In this document: positions 52,812 through 61,147 of the stretch, piece by piece
Numbering within the stretch: position 1 is the first letter of the stretch
How the letters are laid out: each line of letters opens with the position of its first letter
From: Pseudooceanicola lipolyticus
Lineage (GTDB): Bacteria > Pseudomonadota > Alphaproteobacteria > Rhodobacterales > Rhodobacteraceae
Assembly (NCBI RefSeq): GCF_002786325.1
Contig: NZ_PGTB01000004.1
Location: 1-64,000, forward strand
Length of the DNA: 64,000 nt
Direction of reading: 5' to 3'
Notes under the pieces: generated by a model
Databases searched by the model: none
What the model saw: only the letters and a program-made list of their open reading frames with translations
What the model was told of the DNA's origin: nothing
Translations under genes and position numbers: made by a program

Positions 52812-54218
52812 GTGAAACTGACAGCAGGAATGTATTCGACGGCTGCGGCGCTGACGATGTGCCTGGGGGCTGCGTCAGCCAAGGCCGAGACCGAACTCAC
52901 GTTTGTTTGGCACGCCGGCACCTGTGCCGATGCCTTGCTTGAAATCGCCAAAGACTATCCCGATGAATCCGTCACCATCGTGCCGGCATTGGTGCCCTAT
53001 GGGCCGGAGTGGCACAACAAGATCGCCTCGGAATTCGCCATCAAGGGAGACGGATTCGATTTCGCGATGTGGGACAGCCAGTCGACCGCGGAGTTTGCCG
53101 GCGGCGGCCACGCGGTGAAGATCAACGATATATTTGACAGTTCGGACGTGCTTTCGTCCGAAATATTCCCGGCCGCATCGCTTTCGCAGTATGGAGAGTA
53201 TCCGGATAACTCGGGCGATTTCTATGGCCTGCCCATGAACCAGGACGCCTATGGCCTGATGTATCGCCAGGATCTCTTTGACGACCCGGAAGAGCAGGCG
53301 GCGTTCAAAGAGAAATACGGCCGCGATCTGACGGTTCCGGAGACCTATCAAGAGGCGAAGGAGGTTGCCGAGTTCTTTACCCGCCCCGATGAGGGGCTTT
53401 ATGGCTGGGGCCAGATGGGCGGGCGCGAATATGACTTTGCCACCACCGCATCCAATTCCTTCCTGTGGTCCTTTGGGGGCGAGCTTTACAACCCCGAAAC
53501 CTACGAGGTGCTGGGCTATCTGAATTCGCCGGCCTCGATCGACGGCGTTCAGGCCTATGTCGACATGTTTGAATATGGACCGCCCGGATCGGGCAGCTGG
53601 GGCTTTGACGAGGTCAACGCGGCGTTCCAGCAGGGCCAGCTGGCCATGGCGATGCAGTGGTTCTATTTCAACGGCTCGAACGCGGATCCGGCAGTGAACA
53701 AGTTTGCTGAATCCACCTCTTTCGGCATTCTGCCCGGCGCGATCGGGCGCGATGGCAAGTTCCGGCGCCAGTTTTCCGTGGGCGGCCAGGGCATGGGGAT
53801 CAACAAGTACTCGCAGAAGCTCCCCGAACTGGTGAAGTTCATGGAATGGTACTTCCAGCCCGAGCAGCAGGAGCGCTATGCCGCGGTCTGCCAGACCGGT
53901 CTCAAGGCGGTGCTTGAAAGCGATGACTGGCAGGGGCTGAACAGCTACAACGCCCAGTTCTCGACGGCGCTGCAATATCTCAATGATTACTGGCACCTGC
54001 CGGAATACCCGGTGCTGCTGGATCAGCTGCAGGAAGAGATCTCCAACGCGATCACCGGCAGCAAAACCGTCGAAGAAGCGCTGACCGACGCCGCCAAGAA
54101 GCATGAGCGCACGCTTCAGCGCGCCGGTTACGAGATCAGCCGCAGCGACAGCACTCCGGAAGTGCCCGATCAGGAGATCACCCCGGTGGGCCAGGATCAG
54201 GTCGTCCCGGTCAACTGA
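52812..54218 (+). CDS. Carbohydrate ABC transporter solute-binding protein
   Basis: The 468-residue protein starts at a GTG after GGAGGAGGAAAACCAA. A signal peptide ends near residue 25 (AASAKA). The mature domain follows the family 1 (CUT1) sugar-binding pattern: ELTFVWHAGTCADAL, WHNKIASEFAIKGDGFDFAM, YGLPMNQDAYGLMYRQDLF and NAAFQQGQLAMAMQWFYF. It captures a polyol or sugar in the periplasm. It is the first and likely most expressed gene of the operon; two hairpins separate it from the permease genes. Confidence 0.85.
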   Translation: MKLTAGMYSTAAALTMCLGAASAKAETELTFVWHAGTCADALLEIAKDYPDESVTIVPALVPYGPEWHNKIASEFAIKGDGFDFAMWDSQSTAEFAGGGHAVKINDIFDSSDVLSSEIFPAASLSQYGEYPDNSGDFYGLPMNQDAYGLMYRQDLFDDPEEQAAFKEKYGRDLTVPETYQEAKEVAEFFTRPDEGLYGWGQMGGREYDFATTASNSFLWSFGGELYNPETYEVLGYLNSPASIDGVQAYVDMFEYGPPGSGSWGFDEVNAAFQQGQLAMAMQWFYFNGSNADPAVNKFAESTSFGILPGAIGRDGKFRRQFSVGGQGMGINKYSQKLPELVKFMEWYFQPEQQERYAAVCQTGLKAVLESDDWQGLNSYNAQFSTALQYLNDYWHLPEYPVLLDQLQEEISNAITGSKTVEEALTDAAKKHERTLQRAGYEISRSDSTPEVPDQEITPVGQDQVVPVN

Positions 54219-54243
54219 ACGCCCTGATCACCAGGCAAGGCGT

Positions 54244-54306
54244 GCGGGCTCACCTTGTGGCCCGCCTGCCAAACCTCCGCCAGCCGCCCCGACAGCGGCG
54301 GCTGGC
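54244..54306 (+). terminator. Two intercistronic hairpins after the binding-protein gene
   Basis: GCGGGC with GCCCGC (54244-54249 and 54260-54265), then a stronger 10-bp stem GCCAGCCGCC with GGCGGCTGGC (54279-54288 and 54297-54306). No T run follows, so RNA protection or partial termination is more likely than full stop. Confidence 0.55.
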
Positions 54307-54329
54307 AGATCACCTGAAAGTTGGAATCC

Positions 54330-55199
54330 ATGGCACATAACCAGGCGCACCGCGTAAAACCGACCCGCTGGGTCATCATCGCCCTTCTTGTGGCCTATGC
54401 CTTCTTCAGCCTTGGCCCGATCTTCTGGCTGATGATCTCTTCCTTCAAAAGCCGTGCCGATCTGTTCGCGATGCCGCCGAAATGGGTCTTCGACATCGAC
54501 CTGTCGGGCTACCAAAGCGTCTTCGGCGTGGGTGCGGCGCGGGGCACGGCCTCGGCCTACGGGGTGGCCGACGCGCTGCTGAACAGCGTGATCGTCTCCT
54601 CGGTGGGCACGCTGCTTGCGGTGTTTCTGGGCACGCTGGGCGGGTATGTCTGCTCGCGCTACGATTTTCGCGGCAAGGGCGATTTTCTTTTCTTCGTGCT
54701 GTCCACGCGGATGCTGCCGCCGGTTGCGGTGCTGGTGTTCTATCACCTGATGTTTGCCCGGCTCGGGCTTGCCGATACCCGCACCGGCCTGATCCTCGTG
54801 GCGATCTTCGCCAATGTGGGGTTGGCGACCTGGATCATGAAGGGCTTCTTCGATGGGGTGCCGAAAGAGGTTGAACTGATCGCGCAGGTGAACGGCTATT
54901 CCCGGATGTATGCCTTCATCTACCTCGTGCTGCCGATGGTGCGGGGCGGCATCGCGGCAACCGCGGGGTTCTGCTTTATCTTCGCCTGGAACGAGTTTGC
55001 CTTCGCATCGATCCTGACCACGACCGACGCCAAGACCCTGCCGGTGAAGATCTCGGCCGCCTCGGGCGCAACCGGAATCGAGTGGACGCAGATCATGTCC
55101 GCGGGAGTGGTGCTGATCCTGCCGGTGCTGGTGTTCTTCTACCTCATCCGGCGTCACCTGCTGATGGGCATGACATTCGGCATCTTGGGACGGAGCTGA
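54330..55199 (+). CDS. Carbohydrate ABC permease (MalG-type)
   Basis: The ATG at 54330 gives 289 residues; a TTG nine bases earlier is less likely. Six hydrophobic segments are visible, beginning TRWVIIALLVAYAFFSLGPIFW. The EAA loop reads EVELIAQVNGYSRMYAFIYL, and the end RRHLLMGMTFGILG is of MalG type. It forms the channel with the next gene's product. Confidence 0.85.
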   Translation: MAHNQAHRVKPTRWVIIALLVAYAFFSLGPIFWLMISSFKSRADLFAMPPKWVFDIDLSGYQSVFGVGAARGTASAYGVADALLNSVIVSSVGTLLAVFLGTLGGYVCSRYDFRGKGDFLFFVLSTRMLPPVAVLVFYHLMFARLGLADTRTGLILVAIFANVGLATWIMKGFFDGVPKEVELIAQVNGYSRMYAFIYLVLPMVRGGIAATAGFCFIFAWNEFAFASILTTTDAKTLPVKISAASGATGIEWTQIMSAGVVLILPVLVFFYLIRRHLLMGMTFGILGRS

Positions 55200-55203
55200 G
55201 GCG

Positions 55204-56148
55204 ATGACGGTAATTGATACGACTTCGGCGCAGACCGGGCGGGCCACGCGGCGCGTCATTGGTGACAAGCGCAAATCCAGCGGCAAGTTGATGATCCTGG
55301 GCTTTCTCTCGCCGACGCTGCTGATCCTGCTCTTCATGGTGGCCTATCCGATCTTTTCGCTGATCTGGTACAGCTTCCACAATTTTTCGGCGCTCCATAC
55401 GAACCACGGGTTCAACTATGTCGGCTTGGAGAATTACGCCTACCTGCTCGATGATGACGGGCTGTGGAAACGCTTCATCTTCACCGGCAAATTCGTGTTC
55501 CTCTGCGTGAGCATGCAGATGCTGATCGGGATCTTCGTGGGCTATCAGTTGCAGCGCGCCTTTCGCGGACGCGACATGCTTTTCACCCTGCTGATGATGC
55601 CGATGATGCTTTCGCCGGTCGTGGTCGGCTTTTTGTGGCGCTATATGCTGAACTCTGAATGGGGGATCGTGAACTACCTGATCTCCGCAACCGGCCTGGA
55701 AAAAGTCAATTGGCTGGGTCAGACCACACCGGCGCTTTTTGCCGCGGCGGCGGCGGATACCTGGATGTGGACCCCCTTCATCATCCTGCTGGCCACGGCG
55801 GCGTTCCGCGGCATTCCCGACACGATCTACGAAGCGGCCGAGGTGGATGGCGCAAGCCCGGCCTATGTCTTCTTCCGGATCACGCTGCCGATGTCTGCGC
55901 CGGTGCTGTTTATCGCACTGATCCTGCGCCTGATCGACAGTTTCAAGCAATATGACCTGTTCTTCGCCCTGACAGGGGGCGGGCCGGGCTCGAGCACCGA
56001 GACGGTCTCGTTCGCCGTGGCCAAGACCGCCTTCAACTACTTCTATACCGGAGAGGCGTCGGCGCTTGCGGTGATCTTGCTGTTCATCATTATCGGGCTG
56101 TCGCTGATCCTGGTGCGTCACCTCAACAAGATGGGGGAGAAATACTGA
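55204..56148 (+). CDS. Carbohydrate ABC permease (MalF-type)
   Basis: The 314-residue permease begins four bases after the previous stop. Six segments are visible; the EAA loop is YEAAEVDGASPAYVFFRITL and the motif FFALTGGGPGSSTETVSF is typical of MalF-type proteins. It ends one base before the first ATPase gene. Confidence 0.85.
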   Translation: MTVIDTTSAQTGRATRRVIGDKRKSSGKLMILGFLSPTLLILLFMVAYPIFSLIWYSFHNFSALHTNHGFNYVGLENYAYLLDDDGLWKRFIFTGKFVFLCVSMQMLIGIFVGYQLQRAFRGRDMLFTLLMMPMMLSPVVVGFLWRYMLNSEWGIVNYLISATGLEKVNWLGQTTPALFAAAAADTWMWTPFIILLATAAFRGIPDTIYEAAEVDGASPAYVFFRITLPMSAPVLFIALILRLIDSFKQYDLFFALTGGGPGSSTETVSFAVAKTAFNYFYTGEASALAVILLFIIIGLSLILVRHLNKMGEKY

Positions 56149-56149
56149 T

Positions 56150-57238
56150 ATGGCGCGGGTGGATCTGAACAACCTGTCAATCGAGTTTGGCGCCTTCAAG
56201 GCGGTCAAGGACGTGAACCTCTCGATCAACGATGGCGAGTTCGTCGTCTATCTCGGCCCCTCGGGCTGCGGAAAGACCACGACTTTACGCGCGGTGGCCG
56301 GGCTTCAGAATGTGACGCGCGGCGACGTGCTGTTTGATGGCAAGCGGGTCAACGAGATGAGCGCCAGCGAGCGCAACATCGCCATGGTCTTCCAATTCGT
56401 GTCGCTCTACCCGCATCTGAACGTGGCCGAGAATATCGTCTTCCCGCTCAAGGCTCGCGGGATGGCGCGTGCCGAGATTGCCCGCAAGCTGGAATGGGTG
56501 GTCGATATTTTCGGGTTGGGCAACGAGTTGAAGCGCCACCCGGCCTCGCTACCGCCGGGCACCACCCAGAAGGTTGCGCTGGCCCGGGCCGTGGTACGCG
56601 AACCGGCGGTGCTGCTGTTGGACGAGCCGCTTTCGGCGATTGACGAGCAGTTCCGCGAGGAGATGCGCTGGGAGTTGGGCCATCTGCAACGCCAGCTTGG
56701 CGTGACCACGATCTATGTCACCCACGACCAGCGCGAGGCGATGTCGCTTGCCGACCGGATCGTGCTGATGAACGATGGCGAGATCGTGCAGGTTGCCGAT
56801 CCGCATCAGATCTTCTTTGACCCGGAAACCGAGTTTGCCGGCCAGTTCATCGGCTCGCCCAGCATGAACTTTGTCGATCTCGAACCGGTTGCCGGCGGCT
56901 TCCGGCTGGGTGGCAGCGAGGCGCTGCTGCCAGGTGATGCGGTGCCTGAGGCAGTACAGCGGGCGGGCGTTCCCATCCGCATGGGCGTGCGCCCGCGCGA
57001 TGTGCGGATCACCGATGCGGCGGGCGGGCTGCGCGTCGACCTGCCGGTCGATGATACCTTTTCTGTCGGGCGCGAGCGGTTCTTCACCTTCCGCCTTGGC
57101 GAGGAGATTGCCCAGGGCGTCGTGCGCGGGGCCCGGACCCGGGTGGACGATCAGCCGATCACGCTGTTTACCGAGGGGCTTGTCTTTTTCGATGCGCGCA
57201 ACGGAAACCGAATTCGCACGACGGGGGCAGCGCAATGA
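56150..57238 (+). CDS. Sugar ABC ATPase 1 with degenerate signature motif
   Basis: The 362-residue ATPase has Walker A GPSGCGKTT, Q-loop Gln82 in VFQFVSLYPH, Walker B LLLDEPLSAID and switch His in YVTHDQREA. The ABC signature, normally LSGGQ, reads LPPGT at residues 134-138 (HPASLPPGTTQKVALARA). A C-terminal OB/TOBE domain follows from about residue 240. It overlaps ATPase 2 by four bases. In a dimer its degenerate signature would face the Walker A of ATPase 2, leaving one weak ATP site. Confidence 0.85.
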   Translation: MARVDLNNLSIEFGAFKAVKDVNLSINDGEFVVYLGPSGCGKTTTLRAVAGLQNVTRGDVLFDGKRVNEMSASERNIAMVFQFVSLYPHLNVAENIVFPLKARGMARAEIARKLEWVVDIFGLGNELKRHPASLPPGTTQKVALARAVVREPAVLLLDEPLSAIDEQFREEMRWELGHLQRQLGVTTIYVTHDQREAMSLADRIVLMNDGEIVQVADPHQIFFDPETEFAGQFIGSPSMNFVDLEPVAGGFRLGGSEALLPGDAVPEAVQRAGVPIRMGVRPRDVRITDAAGGLRVDLPVDDTFSVGRERFFTFRLGEEIAQGVVRGARTRVDDQPITLFTEGLVFFDARNGNRIRTTGAAQ

Positions 57239-58341
57239 CCGAGCCGTTTCTCAAACTGCGCGGCCTGAAGAAAAGCTACCGGGGCAAGCCCGCTCTGCGC
57301 GGGATCGATCTTGAGGTGCGCCCGAACGAGATTTTCGGACTGCTCGGGCCGACCGGGGCCGGAAAAAGTTCAACCATCCAGGCCACCGGTGGGTTGATCG
57401 ATCTGGAGGCCGGGCAGGTCCAGCTTCAGGGGCGCGACATCACCGATCTCGATCCGGCCTGCCGGGATCTGTCGATCGTGTTCGAAGGGTTCAACCTGCT
57501 GCCGGTTTTGAACGTCTATGACAACATCGCTTTTGCCCTGCGTTCTCCGACTTACCGGGAAGAGGAGGGCGAAATCCGGCAGCGGGTGCAGCACACCGCC
57601 GAATTGCTGCGGATTTCACAGCATCTGGACCGCGATGTCGCCACCTTGTCGGGCGGCGAGAAACAGCGCGTCGCGATTGCCCGCGCCCTGGTGCGTCAGC
57701 CCGCGATGTTCCTGCTGGACGAACCGCTCTCGGCGCTCGACCTCAAGCTGCGCGAGGGCCTGCGCAGCGAGCTGCGCCATATCCACCGCGAGCAGAGCTC
57801 GACCATGCTCTACGCGACCCATGACTATCATGGCGCGATCTCCATCGCCGACCGGATCGGGATCATCCACGATGGGCGCATCCACCAGTCCGGCACGATC
57901 GAAGAGATCTTTGCCCGCCCCGCCAACGCCCTGGTGGGCGAGCTGATCGGCAGCCCGGCGATGGCCTTCTTCGATGCCGATGTGAACGGCGGCGAGATCC
58001 GGATCCGCGGCTGCGAGCAGATCTTGCCGGCGGAAGGCTATGGCCTGCCGGCCGGGGTCTCGGGCGCCCACAGGCTTGGCGTCTGGCCCGAGGATATCGC
58101 GATCGTCGCGCCCGGAAACGCGGGCGCCAGCCCGGCCTCGGTCTACGCGGTGGACAATCGCGGCTATGAATGTGCCGTGCAGATCGAATTCGGCGGCGGG
58201 GTGTTCCGCAAGGTTCTGGAGGACGGGCAGGTCATGCAGCAGGGCATGAACTGCGCCTTCCGTGTGGGATCCGCTGCCGGCTTCCTGTTCGACATGAAAA
58301 GCGGCGCGCGGGTCTCCCATCAGCAAGAGGAAATGGCGTGA
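57235..58341 (+). CDS. Sugar ABC ATPase 2 with Q-loop Glu
   Basis: The 368-residue ATPase has Walker A GPTGAGKSS, a normal signature (TLSGGEKQRVAIARAL), Walker B FLLDEPLSALD and switch His in YATHDYHGA. The Q-loop Gln is replaced by Glu84 in IVFEGFNLLPVLN. A TOBE-like C-terminal domain is present. Pairs of unlike ATPases of this size are known in glycerol-type importers (GlpS and GlpT). Its own signature would complete the working ATP site with ATPase 1. Its stop overlaps the next ATG by one base. Confidence 0.85.
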   Translation: MTEPFLKLRGLKKSYRGKPALRGIDLEVRPNEIFGLLGPTGAGKSSTIQATGGLIDLEAGQVQLQGRDITDLDPACRDLSIVFEGFNLLPVLNVYDNIAFALRSPTYREEEGEIRQRVQHTAELLRISQHLDRDVATLSGGEKQRVAIARALVRQPAMFLLDEPLSALDLKLREGLRSELRHIHREQSSTMLYATHDYHGAISIADRIGIIHDGRIHQSGTIEEIFARPANALVGELIGSPAMAFFDADVNGGEIRIRGCEQILPAEGYGLPAGVSGAHRLGVWPEDIAIVAPGNAGASPASVYAVDNRGYECAVQIEFGGGVFRKVLEDGQVMQQGMNCAFRVGSAAGFLFDMKSGARVSHQQEEMA

Positions 58342-58535
58342 TGCGTTTCAACCGTTTGCTTGTACAGGCTTATCGGCTGGCCTCGATACTGATCGTGTCC
58401 GGCTTCCTGATGCTTTGCCAGCCCTTCGTCCAGGAGCTGTTCGCATGGGGCTTTCCCGTGCTGCTGACCGGTGTGATCCTGTTCATGGTGCTGGACCATA
58501 TCCCCGAGAAAACAGTCAATACCGAGGAGGCGTGA
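58341..58535 (+). CDS. Small membrane protein (64 aa)
   Basis: A 64-residue protein with two hydrophobic segments (about residues 12-27 and 36-52) and a charged tail (DHIPEKTVNTEEA). It overlaps the ATPase 2 stop (TGATG at 58339-58343) and the dhaK start (TGATG at 58533-58537), so it is translated as part of the operon. It may be an accessory subunit of the importer, like the small membrane proteins in glycerol ABC operons. I do not recognise a named family with confidence. Confidence 0.7.
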   Translation: MRFNRLLVQAYRLASILIVSGFLMLCQPFVQELFAWGFPVLLTGVILFMVLDHIPEKTVNTEEA

Positions 58536-59542
58536 TGCCCAAGGCTCCCAAGAAAATCCTCAACGATCCGCGCGACGTGGTGACCGAGATGCTGGATGGG
58601 CTGGCCCTTGCCAATGATGGCCGGGTCGAGCGGATTGCCGGCAAGGATATCCTGATCCGCACCGATCTTCCCGACAGCAAGGTGACCCTGCTGATCGGCG
58701 GCGGCAGCGGGCACGAGCCCGTCTTCCATGGGTTTCTCGGCAAGAACATGGGCGATGCGGCAGCCTGCGGTCAGGTTTTCGCCGCGCCTTCGCCCGATAC
58801 CATCTTCGATGCCGCGATGGCGGCGCACCGGGGCAAGGGCATCCTGTTTCTCTACGGCAACTATGCCGGGGACAACATGAACTTCGATATCGCTGCCGAA
58901 CTGCTGGAGGAAGAAGACATCGAGGTCCGCACCGTCCGGGTGAATGACGACGTGGCCGCCGCCCCGCCGGAACGCGCGCATGACCGGCGCGGCATCGCCG
59001 GCGATATCTACGCGATCAAGGTCGCCGGCGGCGCCGCTGAGGAACTGGACACGCTGGACGAGGTCGAGCGGGTGGCGCGCAAGGCGGTGAGCAACCTGCG
59101 CTCAATGGGGGTGGCGGTCTCTGCCGGGTCGATCCCCGAGACGGGAAAGCTGACCTTCGAACTGGCCGATGACGAGATCGAGATCGGAATGGGTGCCCAT
59201 GGCGAGGCCGGGATCGCCCGTCAGAAGCTGGCCACGGCCAACGAGGTTGCGGACCAGATCATGGAGAAGATCCTGGCCGACATGCCGCTTCAGGAGGGCG
59301 ACGAGATCGCGCTCATGCTCAACAACCTAGGCGCCACCACGATGATGGAGATGCTGATCGTCAACCGGCGCATCAGGGAGATCCTCGATACGCGCGGTGT
59401 GGCGGTACATCGAACCGATGTCGGCACCTGGCTGACCGTGCAAGAGATGGCCGGCTTTTCGGTCACGCTGATGAAGCTCGATGACGAATTGAAACACTAC
59501 CTCGACCTGCCGGCGCGGTCGGTCGGGCTTTCCAACATGTGA
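58535..59542 (+). CDS. dhaK: Dihydroxyacetone kinase subunit DhaK
   Basis: The 335-residue protein starts at the ATG at 58535. The substrate-binding K domain is complete: LLIGGGSGHEPVFHGFLGKN, FLYGNYAGDNMNFD, and the covalent-substrate His at 222 in GMGAHGEAGI. It binds dihydroxyacetone or a related short ketose through a hemiaminal bond. Within this operon, with no glycerol dehydrogenase, a four- or five-carbon ketose is as likely as dihydroxyacetone. Confidence 0.85.
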   Translation: MPKAPKKILNDPRDVVTEMLDGLALANDGRVERIAGKDILIRTDLPDSKVTLLIGGGSGHEPVFHGFLGKNMGDAAACGQVFAAPSPDTIFDAAMAAHRGKGILFLYGNYAGDNMNFDIAAELLEEEDIEVRTVRVNDDVAAAPPERAHDRRGIAGDIYAIKVAGGAAEELDTLDEVERVARKAVSNLRSMGVAVSAGSIPETGKLTFELADDEIEIGMGAHGEAGIARQKLATANEVADQIMEKILADMPLQEGDEIALMLNNLGATTMMEMLIVNRRIREILDTRGVAVHRTDVGTWLTVQEMAGFSVTLMKLDDELKHYLDLPARSVGLSNM

Positions 59543-59550
59543 GGTGAGCG

Positions 59551-60192
59551 ATGGCAAAGCAACTCTCAGCCCCGCAGGTCACCGAAATGCTGTGCGAGGT
59601 GGCACAGGCGCTGATCGGCAAGGTCGATGTCCTGACCGAGGCCGATCTCGCAACCGGTGACGGGGACCACGGGATTGGCATGCGCCGGGGCGCCGAGGCC
59701 GCGCTCGAGGCGCTGGGGGCAACGCCGGACCTTTCGGTGCAGGGCGCCTTCAAGCAAACCGGCATGGCGATCATGTCCAAGACCGGCGGTGCCGCCGGCG
59801 CCGTCTTCGGCACCTTTTTCAGGGGCGGGGCAAAGGCCTTTGACGAGGTCGATACCCTGACCGCCACCGCCTTTCGCGATTTCCTCGGCCAGTCGGCCGC
59901 TGCTGTGTCCAAGCGCGGCGGCGTGGAGGAGGGGGCCAAGACCATGGTCGACGCGGTCGCCTGGGCCGCGCGCAGGGCGGCCGAGGCAGATGGCGATGAC
60001 CTTTCGGAGGTGCTCAGCGCCGCCGAGCGTGGCGCGCTGGAGGGGGTCGAGGCAACGAAGGAGATGATCGCCACCACCGGCAAGGCCCGTTCGCTGGGCG
60101 AGCGTTCGCTGGGGCACCCCGATCCGGGGGCGATCTCGGTATCGATCATCCTCGGTGCGATGAAAACCTATGCCGCCGGTCAGGGCGACTGA
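59551..60192 (+). CDS. dhaL: Dihydroxyacetone kinase subunit DhaL
   Basis: The 213-residue nucleotide-binding subunit starts after GAGGTGAGCG. Motifs are LATGDGDHGIGMRRGAE with the Asp residues that bind Mg-ADP or Mg-ATP, SKTGGAAGAVFGTFF and GHPDPGAISVS. DhaL is helical and works with DhaK. In enteric bacteria it needs DhaM, which recharges bound ADP from the PTS; no DhaM is encoded in the window. Confidence 0.85.
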   Translation: MAKQLSAPQVTEMLCEVAQALIGKVDVLTEADLATGDGDHGIGMRRGAEAALEALGATPDLSVQGAFKQTGMAIMSKTGGAAGAVFGTFFRGGAKAFDEVDTLTATAFRDFLGQSAAAVSKRGGVEEGAKTMVDAVAWAARRAAEADGDDLSEVLSAAERGALEGVEATKEMIATTGKARSLGERSLGHPDPGAISVSIILGAMKTYAAGQGD

Positions 60193-60217
60193 ACAAGAGT
60201 AAGGGACGGAGAGTTCG

Positions 60218-61105
60218 ATGGCAGATCTGGACGACATCAAGGATGGCAAGGACTGGGGCGAGGATCGCCCGGTTGATACCAGCCGCTTCTTCCTGAAAGG
60301 CGGGGCGAACCACGATTGGGGCATGAAGGCCCGCCTGGCCAAGATCTTTCGCCCTGAGACCGGGCGTACGGTCATGCTGGCCTTCGATCATGGCTATTTT
60401 CAGGGCCCCACCACCGGGCTGGAGCGGATGGACCTGAGCATCGCGCCGCTGGCGCCGCATGCCGATGTGCTGATGTGCACGCGCGGCGCCTTGCGCACGG
60501 TGATCCCGCCGGAGACCGGCAAGCCGGTCGTCCTGAGATGCAGCGCCGGCAACAGCATCCTGACCGAACTCTCGAACGAGCTGGTCAGCGTGGAAATCGA
60601 GGACGCGGTGCGCCTTGGCGCGGCGGGTATGGCTGCGCAGGTCTATATCGGCGCGGAATACGAGCACAAATCGATCTCCAATGTGGTCAAGCTGATCGAC
60701 GCCGGCACCCGTTATGGCATCCCGACCATGGCGGTGACCGGGGTGGGTGCCGACATGGTGCGCGATGCCCGCTATTTCGGCCTCGCCACGCGGATCGCGG
60801 CCGAAATCGGCGCGCAGCTGGTAAAATCCTACTTCGTGGACGAAGGCTTCGAGAAAATCGTGCTGGGATGCCCGGTGCCCATCGTCATCGCCGGCGGCAA
60901 GAAACTGCCTGAACGCGACGCGCTGGAAATGGCCTATCGCGCGATCGACCAGGGTGCAGCGGGTGTCGACATGGGGCGCAATGTGTTCCAGTCGGAAAAT
61001 TCGATCGGCATGCTGAAGGCGCTCGAAGCAGTGGTGCATGGCGGCGCCACCGGCCAGGAGGCTTACGAGCTGTTCCGCGATACCGGTCAGAACGTGGCGG
61101 CGTGA
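60218..61105 (+). CDS. LsrF-like class I aldolase/thiolase, copy 2
   Basis: The 295-residue protein fits Lsr[38 protein letters not shown], the Schiff-base Lys in [18 protein letters not shown], and [14 protein letters not shown] with [16 protein letters not shown]. LsrF removes an acetyl unit from the phosphorylated AI-2 product onto CoA. No lsrK, lsrG or lsrR is here; instead DhaKL would be the kinase. A related ketose-phosphate cleavage is the likely role. It is preceded by GGGACGGAGAG. Confidence 0.8.
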   Translation: MADLDDIKDGKDWGEDRPVDTSRFFLKGGANHDWGMKARLAKIFRPETGRTVMLAFDHGYFQGPTTGLERMDLSIAPLAPHADVLMCTRGALRTVIPPETGKPVVLRCSAGNSILTELSNELVSVEIEDAVRLGAAGMAAQVYIGAEYEHKSISNVVKLIDAGTRYGIPTMAVTGVGADMVRDARYFGLATRIAAEIGAQLVKSYFVDEGFEKIVLGCPVPIVIAGGKKLPERDALEMAYRAIDQGAAGVDMGRNVFQSENSIGMLKALEAVVHGGATGQEAYELFRDTGQNVAA

Positions 61106-61147
61106 TTCCATGCGTGACGGTAAAACCTGTGCAACGTGGGTGGCCCG

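Noticed and set aside
60218-61105. AI-2 processing operon (lsr)
   Set aside because: Only an LsrF-like gene is present; lsrK, lsrR, lsrG and the Lsr importer are absent, and the importer here is of CUT1 sugar type.
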